DNA of 64,000 nt from Novosphingobium cyanobacteriorum (GTDB lineage Bacteria > Pseudomonadota > Alphaproteobacteria > Sphingomonadales > Sphingomonadaceae), in contig NZ_JAROCY010000009.1 of NCBI RefSeq assembly GCF_029436685.1, positions 62,001 to 126,000 on the forward strand, in the 5' to 3' direction. The notes below the pieces were generated by a model. The model made no database searches and was not told the origin of the DNA. It worked only from the letters and a program-made list of their open reading frames with translations. The position numbers were made by a program, and so were the translations under genes. Shown here in pieces: positions 33,951 to 43,144 of the stretch (position 1 is its first letter; every line of letters begins with the position of its first letter).

Positions 33951-34429
33951 TTCGTCCCGCTGCTCGCCGGCTCGGCTGGCCGAGCACCACCAGGCACCGT
34001 CATATAGACTTCATGGCAGGCGCTACATACGTTGTAGATCGATCCTCCCACCTCGAACACCTTGTCCGGGTTGCGCTCCTTCGCTGCCTGCTCGGCCAGC
34101 TTGGCGACATCGCTCAGGCCTTGGGCATAATCCAACCAGTCGTTGCCTCTGCCTGCTGCTGCCCCCGGGCTTCTCAACTGCTCTCCCAATTGGCGCAGCG
34201 TCGCCGCTGCCTCCTGCGTACGCGCCCACTCGGCGTCGGTCTTCGGCTCGATCTTGCGCGATCCTGCGGCATCCGAGATGTACTGCACCGAGTTCCAATA
34301 GATCTCGGCAGTCGGCTGAACCTTGCCCGCCATAAGTGTCTTCACGTCCACCGCAGGTGGGGGGGCAGACTGCTGACAACCGGCTGCAAGCAGCGCGCTG
34401 AACAGTGGAGCGGCGATTTTCAGTTTCAT
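33947..34429 (-). CDS. Lipoprotein cytochrome c-like protein
   Basis: 160-aa exported protein. The N-terminus MKLKIAAPLFSALLAAGC is a lipoprotein signal with Cys18 as the acylation site. The single heme motif CSACH lies near the C-terminus (about residue 135) in a helical domain resembling cytochrome c'-like or c556-like proteins. GGGAGAAG precedes ATG 34429. It is the first gene of the operon with HupE and the anchored protein, and divergent from the TonB receptor. It may keep the metal in a given redox state. Confidence 0.8.
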   Translation of the reverse strand: MKLKIAAPLFSALLAAGCQQSAPPPAVDVKTLMAGKVQPTAEIYWNSVQYISDAAGSRKIEPKTDAEWARTQEAAATLRQLGEQLRSPGAAAGRGNDWLDYAQGLSDVAKLAEQAAKERNPDKVFEVGGSIYNVCSACHEVYMTVPGGARPAEPASSGTK

Positions 34430-34716
34430 CCGGACTTCTCCCGCGACGGCTATCTCTCGGTGCCACATCGCCAGATTGCCCGGATTGCCCCACGCCGCGT
34501 TAGAAGTTTCCGGTAACCGTCCAGTTACACTGCCGTTACAGAAGGTAAGTGCATTGAAATTATGTGGAATTATCCTCCGCTAGCTAAACCCGACTGCCAG
34601 CTGCCCACAAAGCCTGATGCCTTCCCTGAAACCTGCGAACCGTTCGTAACTTGTCTTGGTTCCGTGGGCCGACAACCCATGGTCCACGGTCAGAACAAGG
34701 CCGGGGGAGAATCTTC

Positions 34717-36798
34717 ATGGGCAAAAGCGCCGCCAACCGTTCCACGTCGCGCATCGCGCGCCTCGCCTCGGCTGCCTGGATCGCGCTCGCACCAGCAGTA
34801 CTCCATGCTGAGGATGCCTCTGACGACGGTGCTCCCCGCCAGATCGTCGTAACTGCTTCACGTCTCGACCTGATCGGCGTGGCCACCACGTCCAGCGAAG
34901 GTGAGATAACCCGCCAGGAGATCGCACAACGCCCCGCCTATCGCGTCGGGCAATATCTGGAATCAATCCCCGGCCTTGCAGTGACCTCGCACAGTGGGGA
35001 GGGGAAGGCGAATCAGTACCTCCTGCGCGGTTTCAACCTTGATCACGGCACTGATTTCGCCACCTGGGTCGATGGCATGCCGGTCAACCAGCGCACCCAT
35101 GCACACGGGCAGGGTTACACCGACTTGAACTTCCTATTGCCCGAACTGATCGGTGGCATTGCCTTTACCAAAGGCGCCTATTTCGCCTCCGAAGGGGATT
35201 TCTCGGCCGTCGGCACGGCCCACCTGGCCCTACGGGACACCATGCCCTTCACGATCTCCGTGGGTGCAGGCACCGTGGGTGATCGACGGCTGTTCGCTGG
35301 CGGATCGCTGGCGCTGTCCGGCGGAGGCGCGCTGCTTGGCGCGGTGGAGCATTTCCAGCTCGACGGACCTTGGGACAATCCCGATCGCCTGCGCCGCATC
35401 AATGCGGTGCTGCGCTGGTCGGCGGGGACCGCAGCCAACGGTTTCTCGCTCACCGCCATGGCCTATGACGGCCATTGGAACGCCACCACCGATCAGCCAC
35501 TGCGCGCCATCACGGCCGGCCTGATCGGCCGCTTCGGTTCGCTCGATCCCAGCGATGGGGGTCGTGCCTCGCGCTATTCGTTGTCCTTCCGCTTCTCCCG
35601 TGAAATCGGTGATTGCGATCTCGAAGCCACCGCATTTGGCATTCGCCAGCACCTCACGCTTTGGAGCAATTTCACTCATTTCCTCGACAATCCGATCCGG
35701 GGCGATCAGCACGCCCAAAACGATGGCCGCTGGATCGGTGGGGGCAGCGCTTCTTTGCGCGTCCCGTTCACGGGCCTTGGTGCGGAGCACGCTCTCACCT
35801 TTGGCGCACAGGCCCGCACCGATGTCATCGATGTCGATCTTGCGTCCACCGAACGCCGTACCGTCTTTGCCGTGGACCGTGACAATCGGGTCGATGAACT
35901 CAGCCTTTCCGCCTATGCCGAACATCGGGCAAAGTGGGCATCATGGCTGCGCACCGTTGTCGGCCTGCGTATCGATCATTTCCGCACCACAGATCACGAT
36001 CGACTGTCCGGGATCGTTGGCCGCCAAGGCGCTTCGCTATTTCAGCCCAAGGTCAGCATTGTCCTGGCTCCATGGCCGCACACCGAATTTACCATCTCTG
36101 CGGGGCGCGGCTTCCATTCCAACGATGCCCGTGCCGGCCTGGAAGATGACGGGCAGGGCGGTACGTCGCTGGTGCGCCCTCCGCTGCTGGTGGAATCGAA
36201 CAGTTATGAAGCCGGCTTGCGCACCAACGTCGTGCCACATCTTACGCTTACCGCCACTGCGTTCCAGGCCGATTTCGCCTCGGAACTGACCTATTCGGCC
36301 GATGCAGGCCAGACCGAGGCAGGCCGGCCCAGCCGACGTCGGGGCCTGGAATTCACCGCGCAATACCGGCCGGCCCCGTGGCTTGAAATCAATGGCAACC
36401 TCGCCTTCAGCCACGCCCGCTATCGCGATGGCCCGCTTGCCAATCGTTTTATCGAGGATGCGCCCGGGTTTATCGGTTCGGCAGGGATCCTTGTGGATGG
36501 CTTCGGGCCTTGGTCGGGCAGCCTCGTCTGGCGCAGGCTTGGTCCCCATCCGCTGGTGGATGACAATTCGGTGCGCTCATCCGGTTACGGCCAGGTCAAC
36601 CTTGCGCTGGCGCGCACCATCGGCAAGCGCTTCACCCTGCGTGCGGAAGTGTTTAATCTTCTCGGCAGTACCTCCGATGCCGCCGATTATTTCTATCGCA
36701 GCAGGCTGAAGGGCGAAGATCCTGGCGGCATCGAAGGGCTGAACGTCCATGCCCTCGAACCACGCTCTTTACGCATCAGCCTGTCAGCTTCGCTTTAG
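34717..36798 (+). CDS. TonB-dependent receptor, putative metal-uptake type
   Basis: 693-aa TonB-dependent receptor. Signal peptide to about APAVLHA, plug with PGLAVTSHSGEGKANQYLLRG and the His-rich FATWVDGMPVNQRTHAHGQGY, then the barrel. The HAHGQGYTDLNFLLPELI plug loop occurs in receptors that lie beside HupE/UreJ genes, which suggests a metal ligand. ATG 34717 has GGGGGAGA upstream. The terminus is SLRISLSASL, so the barrel ends without a terminal Phe but with a normal amphipathic strand. Upstream DNA carries GTTACAC and GTTACAG repeats. Confidence 0.9.
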   Translation: MGKSAANRSTSRIARLASAAWIALAPAVLHAEDASDDGAPRQIVVTASRLDLIGVATTSSEGEITRQEIAQRPAYRVGQYLESIPGLAVTSHSGEGKANQYLLRGFNLDHGTDFATWVDGMPVNQRTHAHGQGYTDLNFLLPELIGGIAFTKGAYFASEGDFSAVGTAHLALRDTMPFTISVGAGTVGDRRLFAGGSLALSGGGALLGAVEHFQLDGPWDNPDRLRRINAVLRWSAGTAANGFSLTAMAYDGHWNATTDQPLRAITAGLIGRFGSLDPSDGGRASRYSLSFRFSREIGDCDLEATAFGIRQHLTLWSNFTHFLDNPIRGDQHAQNDGRWIGGGSASLRVPFTGLGAEHALTFGAQARTDVIDVDLASTERRTVFAVDRDNRVDELSLSAYAEHRAKWASWLRTVVGLRIDHFRTTDHDRLSGIVGRQGASLFQPKVSIVLAPWPHTEFTISAGRGFHSNDARAGLEDDGQGGTSLVRPPLLVESNSYEAGLRTNVVPHLTLTATAFQADFASELTYSADAGQTEAGRPSRRRGLEFTAQYRPAPWLEINGNLAFSHARYRDGPLANRFIEDAPGFIGSAGILVDGFGPWSGSLVWRRLGPHPLVDDNSVRSSGYGQVNLALARTIGKRFTLRAEVFNLLGSTSDAADYFYRSRLKGEDPGGIEGLNVHALEPRSLRISLSASL

Positions 36799-36952
36799 CA
36801 CCACGTCGCCACAACCGCCCGTTGCAGCACGCCGTGTCGCGGTATCGTACGGTTTCAAACTTTGGACCAGCGGTTCGCGGCACTAGGTTCCAGACCACAA
36901 CTGCCGCGTCGTCGGCAAGGGTCGATAAGACCGAGAATTAGGGAGAAAGTTC

Positions 36953-37426
36953 ATGTTCTTGCAGACATTCGGGGAATGGCTCTATGATACGCCGGTCGCC
37001 ACCGGCCTGCGCGAAACGACCTGGGTCATTCCGGCGGTCCAGAGCATCCACATCCTTGCCATTGCCGTGGTGATAGGTTCGGCCCTCGTGTCCGAATTGC
37101 GTCTGGCTGGGGTCATCGCAACCGATGAAGCACCGGGCACGGTCGTACGGCGCTACCTCCCATGGATATGGCGCGCGCTGATCGTGCTGCTACTCAGCGG
37201 TACTGTGCTGATTGTGGCGGAACCGGCGCGTACCCTTGGCAACACCGTTTTCTGGATCAAGATGGGGCTCGTGCTCGGCGCCTTCGTGCTCACGCTCTCG
37301 TTCCGTCGGCCGCTGCTTGTCGCTGCCGATGGCGTGGTTTCCGAACCGGCCAAGGCGATTGCCTGGCTGTTGCTGGTGGTCTGGGTCGTCGTGATCTTCT
37401 GCGGCCGCTTTATCGCCTACACCTGA
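36953..37426 (+). CDS. DUF6644-type membrane protein (copy 1)
   Basis: 157-aa protein with four membrane helices and the family segment VIPAVQSIHILAIAVVIGSALVSELRLAG at residues 26-54; the last helix is WLLLVVWVVVIFCGRFIAY. No reaction is known. A paralogue follows 72 bp downstream. GGGAGAAAG precedes ATG 36953. The His in SIHILA is also present in the paralogue (SLHVLA) and could bind heme or metal. Confidence 0.75.
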   Translation: MFLQTFGEWLYDTPVATGLRETTWVIPAVQSIHILAIAVVIGSALVSELRLAGVIATDEAPGTVVRRYLPWIWRALIVLLLSGTVLIVAEPARTLGNTVFWIKMGLVLGAFVLTLSFRRPLLVAADGVVSEPAKAIAWLLLVVWVVVIFCGRFIAYT

Positions 37427-37498
37427 TCAATGCCGCCCGGCCTTCGCAACGGCCCCGGCTGCCAACCCATACAGATATCCCAGGGGGAGCTACCCGCC

Positions 37499-38002
37499 AT
37501 GACGCTCGAAACCACGCTGCAGCAGGTATACGACCTGCCCATCTCCGCCACGATCCGGGAAAACGTCAACGCATTCCCGCTTCTTGAATCGCTCCATGTG
37601 CTTGCCATCACGCTGGTCTTCGGCACGATCCTGATCGTGGACCTTCGCCTGTTGGGTGTGGGCGCGCACCGCCGCAGCGCGGATCGCCTGATCCGTGAAC
37701 TCCTGCCTTTCACCTGGATCGCCTTTGCGCTTGCAGTTGTAACCGGCAGCCTGCTTTTCGCCTCCAACGCGCCAGCCTATGCCGCTAACCGCGAATTTCA
37801 GCTGAAGCTCGTTGCCATCGCGGCTGCGGGCGTGAACATGCTGATTTTCCATGCCACGGCACATCGGAAGATCGCCGGTTGGGATCTTGATCTCCCGCCT
37901 CCTGCTGCGGTGCGCGTCTCGGGCTTTCTCTCGCTGCTGCTGTGGACGGTTGTCATCGTACTCGGACGCTGGATCGGCTTCACGCTCGACGTACTGTTCT
38001 GA
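37499..38002 (+). CDS. DUF6644-type membrane protein (copy 2)
   Basis: 167-aa four-helix membrane protein paralogous to its neighbour: FPLLESLHVLAITLVFGTILIVDLRLLG matches the N-terminal block, and the last helix is LSLLLWTVVIVLGRWIGF. Additional histidines occur in LIFHATAHRK. GGGGGAG precedes ATG 37499; the frame opens at 37430. The two copies probably form a heteromeric membrane complex working with the upstream TonB receptor (inference). Confidence 0.75.
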   Translation: MTLETTLQQVYDLPISATIRENVNAFPLLESLHVLAITLVFGTILIVDLRLLGVGAHRRSADRLIRELLPFTWIAFALAVVTGSLLFASNAPAYAANREFQLKLVAIAAAGVNMLIFHATAHRKIAGWDLDLPPPAAVRVSGFLSLLLWTVVIVLGRWIGFTLDVLF

Positions 38003-38005
38003 ACC

Positions 38006-39082
38006 CTACCCTGGCTGGTCGTCCTGCTTCAGGAATCGGCCGGGGGAAACCCCGGTCCATTCCTTGAAAGCGCGGGAAAACGCGGCCGTGTCGGAATAGC
38101 CCAGCTGTTCAGCCGCCACGGCCAGCGAAATGCCCGATTTTGCCAGCATCGTTTTCGCCCGCTCCTTGCGGGCATCCTGCAGCAGTTCGCGGAACGATGT
38201 GCCTTCTTCGGTCAGCCGCCGGCGCAAAGAGCGTTCCGAAAGCTTCAGCTCCGCCGCCACCGATGCGCAGTCCACATGCGTGCGGCCCAGCCAGCGGGTG
38301 ATCACGTCACGCGTCAGGTCCACAAAGCTGTCGCTTGGCGTCGCTTCCGGGCCGAGCAGGTCCAGCAGGTGCCATTCCAGGATAGTGCGCAGCTTGCGGT
38401 CTTCCGACGGGATCGCGCTGGCGAAGGGCATGTCAAGGTCGGTGTTGCGCAGAACAAGCCCGTTCGCCAGCTCATTGCCGCGCACCGGGCATCGAAAATG
38501 CTGGACCAGCTGTTCCTGCCGGCCCGCCACCGAATGCTCGAACAGCACCGCCACCGGGCTCCATTTGGATGAAAGCAGCTGCTTCGCCAGGTTGACATAA
38601 CCGGCAATCGCGAATTCTGCATCCTGCACGCGCGGCCAGATCTTGGCGTCTTGTATGCGGTAGCTGTAGGTCGTTGTCTCGTCCTCGATCGTGCTTTCGA
38701 ACAGCGTCTGATTCTGCAATCGGGACTGAAACAGCGCCAGGTAATCCAACGCCCCGCGCAAGGTGCCGGACGCACGCAACAGGGCGTAGAACGGTCCCAG
38801 CTCGGTCAGCCCGAACGACGAACCCATAGCCAGGCCCAAGTATGGCCGGTCGAACTTTGCCGCCGCACTTTCCAGCAGCGCGACATAACGGTGAAGGGGT
38901 ACGCGCTCATAAGGCGTTTCCTGCTGCGAACGAAACATGCCGTGTTCGCGCAGCAACGGATCAATGCGCCGCCCCACGTCTTGCAGCGCGCTGAACATCG
39001 CGGTCAGGAAGAGCAGGCGGATCGTGCCCTGGCTACCTGTGGGCAGCGCGGCGGCTTCGGCTTCATGCACCTCTTCCATCAT
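38006..39082 (-). CDS. AraC family transcriptional regulator
   Basis: 358-aa regulator. The N-terminal arabinose-binding-like domain (PF12625 type) covers about residues 25-205 (ETPYERVPLHRYVALLESAA, RPYLGLAMGSSFGLTELGPF). The C-terminal AraC HTH covers about 255-350 (CASVAAELKLSERSLRRRLTEEGTSFRELL and ISLAVAAEQLGYSDTAAFSRAFKEWTGVSPGRF). ATG 39082 has AGGGAGG upstream. It is divergent from the amine-oxidation module 149 bp away and probably activates it; two direct repeats lie between them. Confidence 0.88.
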   Translation of the reverse strand: MMEEVHEAEAAALPTGSQGTIRLLFLTAMFSALQDVGRRIDPLLREHGMFRSQQETPYERVPLHRYVALLESAAAKFDRPYLGLAMGSSFGLTELGPFYALLRASGTLRGALDYLALFQSRLQNQTLFESTIEDETTTYSYRIQDAKIWPRVQDAEFAIAGYVNLAKQLLSSKWSPVAVLFEHSVAGRQEQLVQHFRCPVRGNELANGLVLRNTDLDMPFASAIPSEDRKLRTILEWHLLDLLGPEATPSDSFVDLTRDVITRWLGRTHVDCASVAAELKLSERSLRRRLTEEGTSFRELLQDARKERAKTMLAKSGISLAVAAEQLGYSDTAAFSRAFKEWTGVSPGRFLKQDDQPG

Positions 39083-39107
39083 CCGGTGGCCTCCCTGTTG
39101 GCCGAAT

Positions 39108-39135
39108 CTGCAATGCGGCATTCCCGACCTGCAAT
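39108..39135. promoter_or_regulatory. AraC-type direct repeat CTGCAAT
   Basis: CTGCAAT occurs at 39108-39114 and 39129-39135, exactly 21 bp apart (two helical turns), between the AraC gene and the gene it probably controls. Tandem direct half-sites at this spacing are typical for AraC proteins. Confidence 0.45.
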
Positions 39136-39231
39136 TTACTGATTCCGGCCGAAGTCCGAAACCGCCCTTCACGTGCAGCGCTGTCGCAAACGGTAGCAAT
39201 CAAGCGCGTGTTCTGGAAAAGCGAGGCGCCG

Positions 39232-40476
39232 GTGTCCGATCAATCTCTTGTCAAAGAAGTCTCTGGATCGAACGCGGCTGTCAACTCCCTATCGCCTGCC
39301 ACTGGCCCGCTGGCCGACTTGGCAAGCGATGATGCGCGCTCTGCCGCGCTGCCTGCGATCGATTTCCTCTATCTGTCGGAACCCGACATGATCCGCGCCG
39401 GCGTCACCGATATGCCGGCCTGCGTCGATGCCATGGAGGAAATGTTCGGCCTGCTCCACCGCGGGGATTATCGCATGGCTGGCGGAAACAACAACCAGCA
39501 CGGCGCGATCATCGTGTTTCCTGACGATTCGCCGTTCCCCGACATGCCCAAGCCAACAACCGACCGGCGCTTCATGGCTATGCCGGCGTACCTGGGCGGG
39601 CGCTTCCGCACTGCGGGCATGAAGTGGTACGGCTCCAACATCGAGAATCGTGACAAGGGGCTGCCGCGCTCGATCCTGACCTTCGTCCTCAACGATGCCG
39701 ATACCGGCGCGCCCTTGGCCTACATGTCGGCCAACCTGCTCTCCGCCTACCGGACCGGCGCAGTGCCGGGCGTGGGGGCACGGCACCTCGCACGCAAGGA
39801 CTCGCGCGTGGTCGGCATCGTCGGTCCCGGCGTGATGGCGCGAACGTCGCTCGAAGCGTTCATGGCCACTTGTCCGCAGATTGACACGGTCAAGATCAAG
39901 GGCCGTGGTCAAGCCAATCTCGACTCTTTCCGCGCCTGGGTGGCGCAGACTTTTCCGCAACTGACCGTGCGCGTTGTCGAAACCGATGAGGAAGTGGTTC
40001 GCGATTCCGACATCGCTACTTTCTGCGCTTCCGTCGCCACCGGTGATCCCTCGATCTACCCCACCGTGCGGCGCAAATGGGTGCGCCCTGGCACCTTCCT
40101 GTCGATGCCGGCACCCTGCAACATCGATTCCGGCATGGAAGCCCCCGAGATCCGGAAGGTGCTCGATTTCACGGGGCTCTACGAGGCTTACGAGGAAGAG
40201 ATGCCTGCCCCGGTCCACCGGTTCATCCCGGCAGTCGGCGTGCGCTGGTTTGACCTCGTCGGCGAGGGACGTATCGACCGCGCCAGCATCGAAGATCTCG
40301 GCCGGATCACCTCGGGCGATGCGCCGGGACGGCAGAATGACGACGAAATCATCATGCTTTCTGTCGGTGGCATGGCGGTGGAGGACGTCGCGTGGGGAAC
40401 GCATGTCTATCGCCGCGCCCTGGCGCAGGGGATCGGCGTGCGCCTCAACCTCTGGAACGAACCCGCGCTCAAGTGA
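39232..40476 (+). CDS. Ornithine cyclodeaminase/mu-crystallin family protein (tyramine-oxidase-subunit-B-like)
   Basis: 414-aa protein of the OCD/mu-crystallin fold. The substrate half contains YLSEPDMIRAGVTDMPACVDAMEEMF; the Rossmann half has VVGIVGPGVMARTSLEAF. OCD-like proteins reduce or deaminate imines/amino acids with NAD(P); a subset is annotated as tyramine oxidase subunit B, and its neighbours here (RidA, FAD amine oxidase) fit that. GTG 39232 has GAGG upstream; GTG 39208 is possible. First gene of a four-gene module. Confidence 0.8.
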   Translation: MSDQSLVKEVSGSNAAVNSLSPATGPLADLASDDARSAALPAIDFLYLSEPDMIRAGVTDMPACVDAMEEMFGLLHRGDYRMAGGNNNQHGAIIVFPDDSPFPDMPKPTTDRRFMAMPAYLGGRFRTAGMKWYGSNIENRDKGLPRSILTFVLNDADTGAPLAYMSANLLSAYRTGAVPGVGARHLARKDSRVVGIVGPGVMARTSLEAFMATCPQIDTVKIKGRGQANLDSFRAWVAQTFPQLTVRVVETDEEVVRDSDIATFCASVATGDPSIYPTVRRKWVRPGTFLSMPAPCNIDSGMEAPEIRKVLDFTGLYEAYEEEMPAPVHRFIPAVGVRWFDLVGEGRIDRASIEDLGRITSGDAPGRQNDDEIIMLSVGGMAVEDVAWGTHVYRRALAQGIGVRLNLWNEPALK

Positions 40477-40511
40477 CGCGCACCGCCAACTCCCACGAAC
40501 TGGATCAACCC

Positions 40512-40934
40512 ATGCTCGAAGTCGTCAAGGTCAGCACCGGCAACAAGTTTGAAGAGCACGGCTCCTATTCGCGCCTCGTCGCGGTGGAGAACCTCATCTT
40601 CGTATCGAACACTGCGGGCCGAAACCCGCGGACGAAGGAAATTCCGGCCGATCCCGCCGAACAGACCAATCAGGTGCTCGACAATATCGCCGCTGCCCTT
40701 GCCTCCGTCGATGCGGTGCTGGCCGATGTCGTCTCCGCGCGCGTCTATGTGCAGTTCCAGGAAGACATCATGGCCGTTATGACAGCCTATGGTGAACGCA
40801 TGCGTGGCATCAATCCCACGCTCACCATGTCTTGCCCGCCGCTCGGCTCCACCGAATACAAGGTGGAGATAGACGTCGTGGCTTTCCGCGGTGCCTCCAC
40901 CGCCAAGGTCCGCGAACTGCGCATCTCGCTGTAA
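40512..40934 (+). CDS. RidA family enamine/imine deaminase
   Basis: 140-aa YjgF/YER057c/UK114 protein: GSYSRLVAVENLIFVSNTAGRNP at the start, the oligomer core NQVLDNIAAALASVDAVLADVVSARVYV, and the end EYKVEIDVVAFR. RidA trimers hydrolyse reactive enamines and imines made by amine- and amino-acid-oxidising enzymes, which matches the flanking FAD oxidase and OCD gene. ATG 40512 lacks a clear ribosome site. GTG 40473, overlapping the upstream stop, would allow coupling. Confidence 0.83.
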   Translation: MLEVVKVSTGNKFEEHGSYSRLVAVENLIFVSNTAGRNPRTKEIPADPAEQTNQVLDNIAAALASVDAVLADVVSARVYVQFQEDIMAVMTAYGERMRGINPTLTMSCPPLGSTEYKVEIDVVAFRGASTAKVRELRISL

Positions 40935-40951
40935 CCGCGCCTCACAGGAAA

Positions 40952-42259
40952 ATGTCGCCGATGGGCCCCCAGATCGATCCGGTAGTGACCTCCGCCGTCA
41001 TGCCGCCCCGCACCACGGTTGTCATCATCGGCGGTGGCATCGTCGGTCTGTCGACCGCGCTTACTCTTGCCGAGCGCGGCGTGCCTGTTGTTGTGCTGGA
41101 AAAGGGTCGCATCGCGGCTGAACAATCCTCGCGCAATCTCGGTTGGGTGCGCAAGGTCATGCGTTCCGTGCCCGATCTGCCTATGGCGATCATGGCGGAG
41201 CGGATGTGGGAAGAGATGCCTGGCCGCGTTGGCAGTGATTGCGGCTTTCGCCACTCCGGCATCACCTATGTTTCGCGCACGGCCGAGGAGCTCGGCAAGC
41301 ACGAGGCATGGCTCGACAAGGTAAAAGGCGAAGGCCTCGATTCCCGCCTGCTCACCCGGCGCGAGATCGAGAATATGGTACCGGGCGGCACGGTCGATTG
41401 GGTTGGCGGCATCACCACGCCTTCGGATGGACGTGCCGAGCCGCAGTTGGCCTCCAGCGCGATCGCCCGTGCTGCCATGGCGAAGGGCGCCGTCATTATC
41501 GAGAATTGCGCTGTCCGCACGCTGGTGCGCACCGGCGGCGCGGTCTCGGGCGTGGTCACCGAACATGGCGAGATCACCTGCGATCATGTCGTGCTGGCCG
41601 GGGGCGTTTGGTCACGGCGCTTCCTTGCCAACCACGGTGTTACCTTGCTCACCCTCCCTCTCGTCGCTGCGGTCCTGCGCACCGAACCGTTTGAAGGCCC
41701 GGCCGATTGCGCGGTCGGCGCATCGAACTTCTCTTTCCGCAAACGGCTTGATGGGGGCTACACGATCACACAGCGTGGCGCCCTGTTCGCCCCGCTTACG
41801 CTTGATCATTTCCGCATCGGTCTGAAGTACCTGCCCACGCTGATTGCTGAATGGAAGAACCTGCGTGTCTCGTTCGGCAAGGAATTCTTCGACGATCTTG
41901 CGCTGCCACGCCGGTGGAAGCCTACTGACGTCACTGCATTCGAGAAGGTGCGGACAATGTCTCCGCCGGTCAACCATGCTCTCAATCAGGAAGCGATGCG
42001 CAATCTGATCGAAGCCTGGCCAAGTTTCGCGAATGCCCGGATCGCGCAGGAATGGGGCGGCATGATCGATGTCACGCCGGATTCGCTACCGGTGATCGGC
42101 GGGGTTGCGTCGATCCCCAACCTCACGCTGGCCACCGGCTTCTCTGGTCACGGCTTCGGCACCGGGCCAGCTGCGGGGCATCTCGTGGCAGACCTTGTCA
42201 TGGGCAACCAGCCGCTTCTCGATCCTTCGCCGTATAGCCTGGATCGTTTCGACGGCTGA
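40952..42259 (+). CDS. FAD-dependent amine/amino-acid oxidoreductase (DAO family)
   Basis: 435-aa D-amino-acid-oxidase-fold flavoprotein. The FAD Rossmann motif TVVIIGGGIVGLSTALTLAERG is at about residues 22-43; a mid-domain VVLAGGVWSRRFLANHG and the C-terminal TPDSLPVIGGVASIPNLTLATGFSGHGFGTGPAAGHLVADLV close the FAD site. Oxidises a C-N bond to an imine, handled by RidA. ATG 40952 follows AGGAAA; ATG 40961 is equally plausible. Its stop overlaps the next start (TGATG). Confidence 0.88.
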   Translation: MSPMGPQIDPVVTSAVMPPRTTVVIIGGGIVGLSTALTLAERGVPVVVLEKGRIAAEQSSRNLGWVRKVMRSVPDLPMAIMAERMWEEMPGRVGSDCGFRHSGITYVSRTAEELGKHEAWLDKVKGEGLDSRLLTRREIENMVPGGTVDWVGGITTPSDGRAEPQLASSAIARAAMAKGAVIIENCAVRTLVRTGGAVSGVVTEHGEITCDHVVLAGGVWSRRFLANHGVTLLTLPLVAAVLRTEPFEGPADCAVGASNFSFRKRLDGGYTITQRGALFAPLTLDHFRIGLKYLPTLIAEWKNLRVSFGKEFFDDLALPRRWKPTDVTAFEKVRTMSPPVNHALNQEAMRNLIEAWPSFANARIAQEWGGMIDVTPDSLPVIGGVASIPNLTLATGFSGHGFGTGPAAGHLVADLVMGNQPLLDPSPYSLDRFDG

Positions 42260-43140
42260 TGAAACAGTCAGCAGACTATGCCTTGCCTGCGGCGGCAGTG
42301 CTGCTGTGGGGTGGCAACGCGGTGGTGACCAAGGCATCCGCGGGCGTAATCGGGGCGGCTGAAGTCGCTTTCTGGCGCTGGTTCATCGCCACGCTGCTGC
42401 TCGCTCCTTTTGTCGCGCCTGCACTGCTGCAGCATTGGGCCGAGGTGCGTGGCATCCTTGGCCGCCAGATCGTGCTTGGCCTGCTTGGCAGCGCGCTTTT
42501 CCCTACTCTGATGTACGTTGCTGCGGCCCATACCTCTGCAATCAACATGGGCGTCATTCAGGCATTGATGCCGGTCATGGCCCTTGGCCTTGCCATGGTG
42601 CTTTTTGGGCAACGGTTCTTGCCGGTCGTCTGGCTTGGCGCGCTTGTCTCGCTCGTTGGCGTGGCAGTGGTTGTCACCGGGGGTAATCCGTTCAGGCTTT
42701 CGAAGCACGGGCTCAACCCGGGTGATGCAACAATGCTTGCGGCTACCGCCTGCTTCGCGCTCTATACTACGCTGATGCGCAAATGGCGCAGTGCCGTGCC
42801 GGAGACAGTCTGCCTGTTTCTGCAGGCGCTGGTAGCCTCGGTGGTGTTGGTCGTTCCTTGCCTGCTTGCGCCCGGCCATGGCATTGATCAGCGCAATCTA
42901 CCGATCGTGCTCTACGCAGCAGGCCTGGCCTCGATTGCTGCACCGCTTTTATGGATGGCGGGAGTCGCACGCATCGGTCCGGCGCGCGCCGCCAATTTCT
43001 TCAACGGCGTTCCAATTGTCGCCGCCACATTGGCGGTGCTTTTCCTTGGCGAACGTATGACTGCGGCAATGTTGCCCGGGGCAGCCTTGGTGATCGGCGG
43101 CGTCATGCTCGCCGAACACTTCACAGCGCCCCGAGACTGA
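42259..43140 (+). CDS. EamA/DMT family transporter
   Basis: 293-aa membrane protein with ten predicted helices in two EamA repeats (first AAAVLLWGGNAVVTKASAG, second MLAATACFALYTTLMRKW; end FLGERMTAAMLPGAALVIGGVMLAEHF). Drug/metabolite transporters mostly export amino acids or metabolites, but import cannot be excluded. Translationally coupled to the FAD oxidase. It ends 4 bp before the converging aldehyde dehydrogenase stop. Confidence 0.87.
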   Translation: MKQSADYALPAAAVLLWGGNAVVTKASAGVIGAAEVAFWRWFIATLLLAPFVAPALLQHWAEVRGILGRQIVLGLLGSALFPTLMYVAAAHTSAINMGVIQALMPVMALGLAMVLFGQRFLPVVWLGALVSLVGVAVVVTGGNPFRLSKHGLNPGDATMLAATACFALYTTLMRKWRSAVPETVCLFLQALVASVVLVVPCLLAPGHGIDQRNLPIVLYAAGLASIAAPLLWMAGVARIGPARAANFFNGVPIVAATLAVLFLGERMTAAMLPGAALVIGGVMLAEHFTAPRD

Positions 43141-43144
43141 TCCA

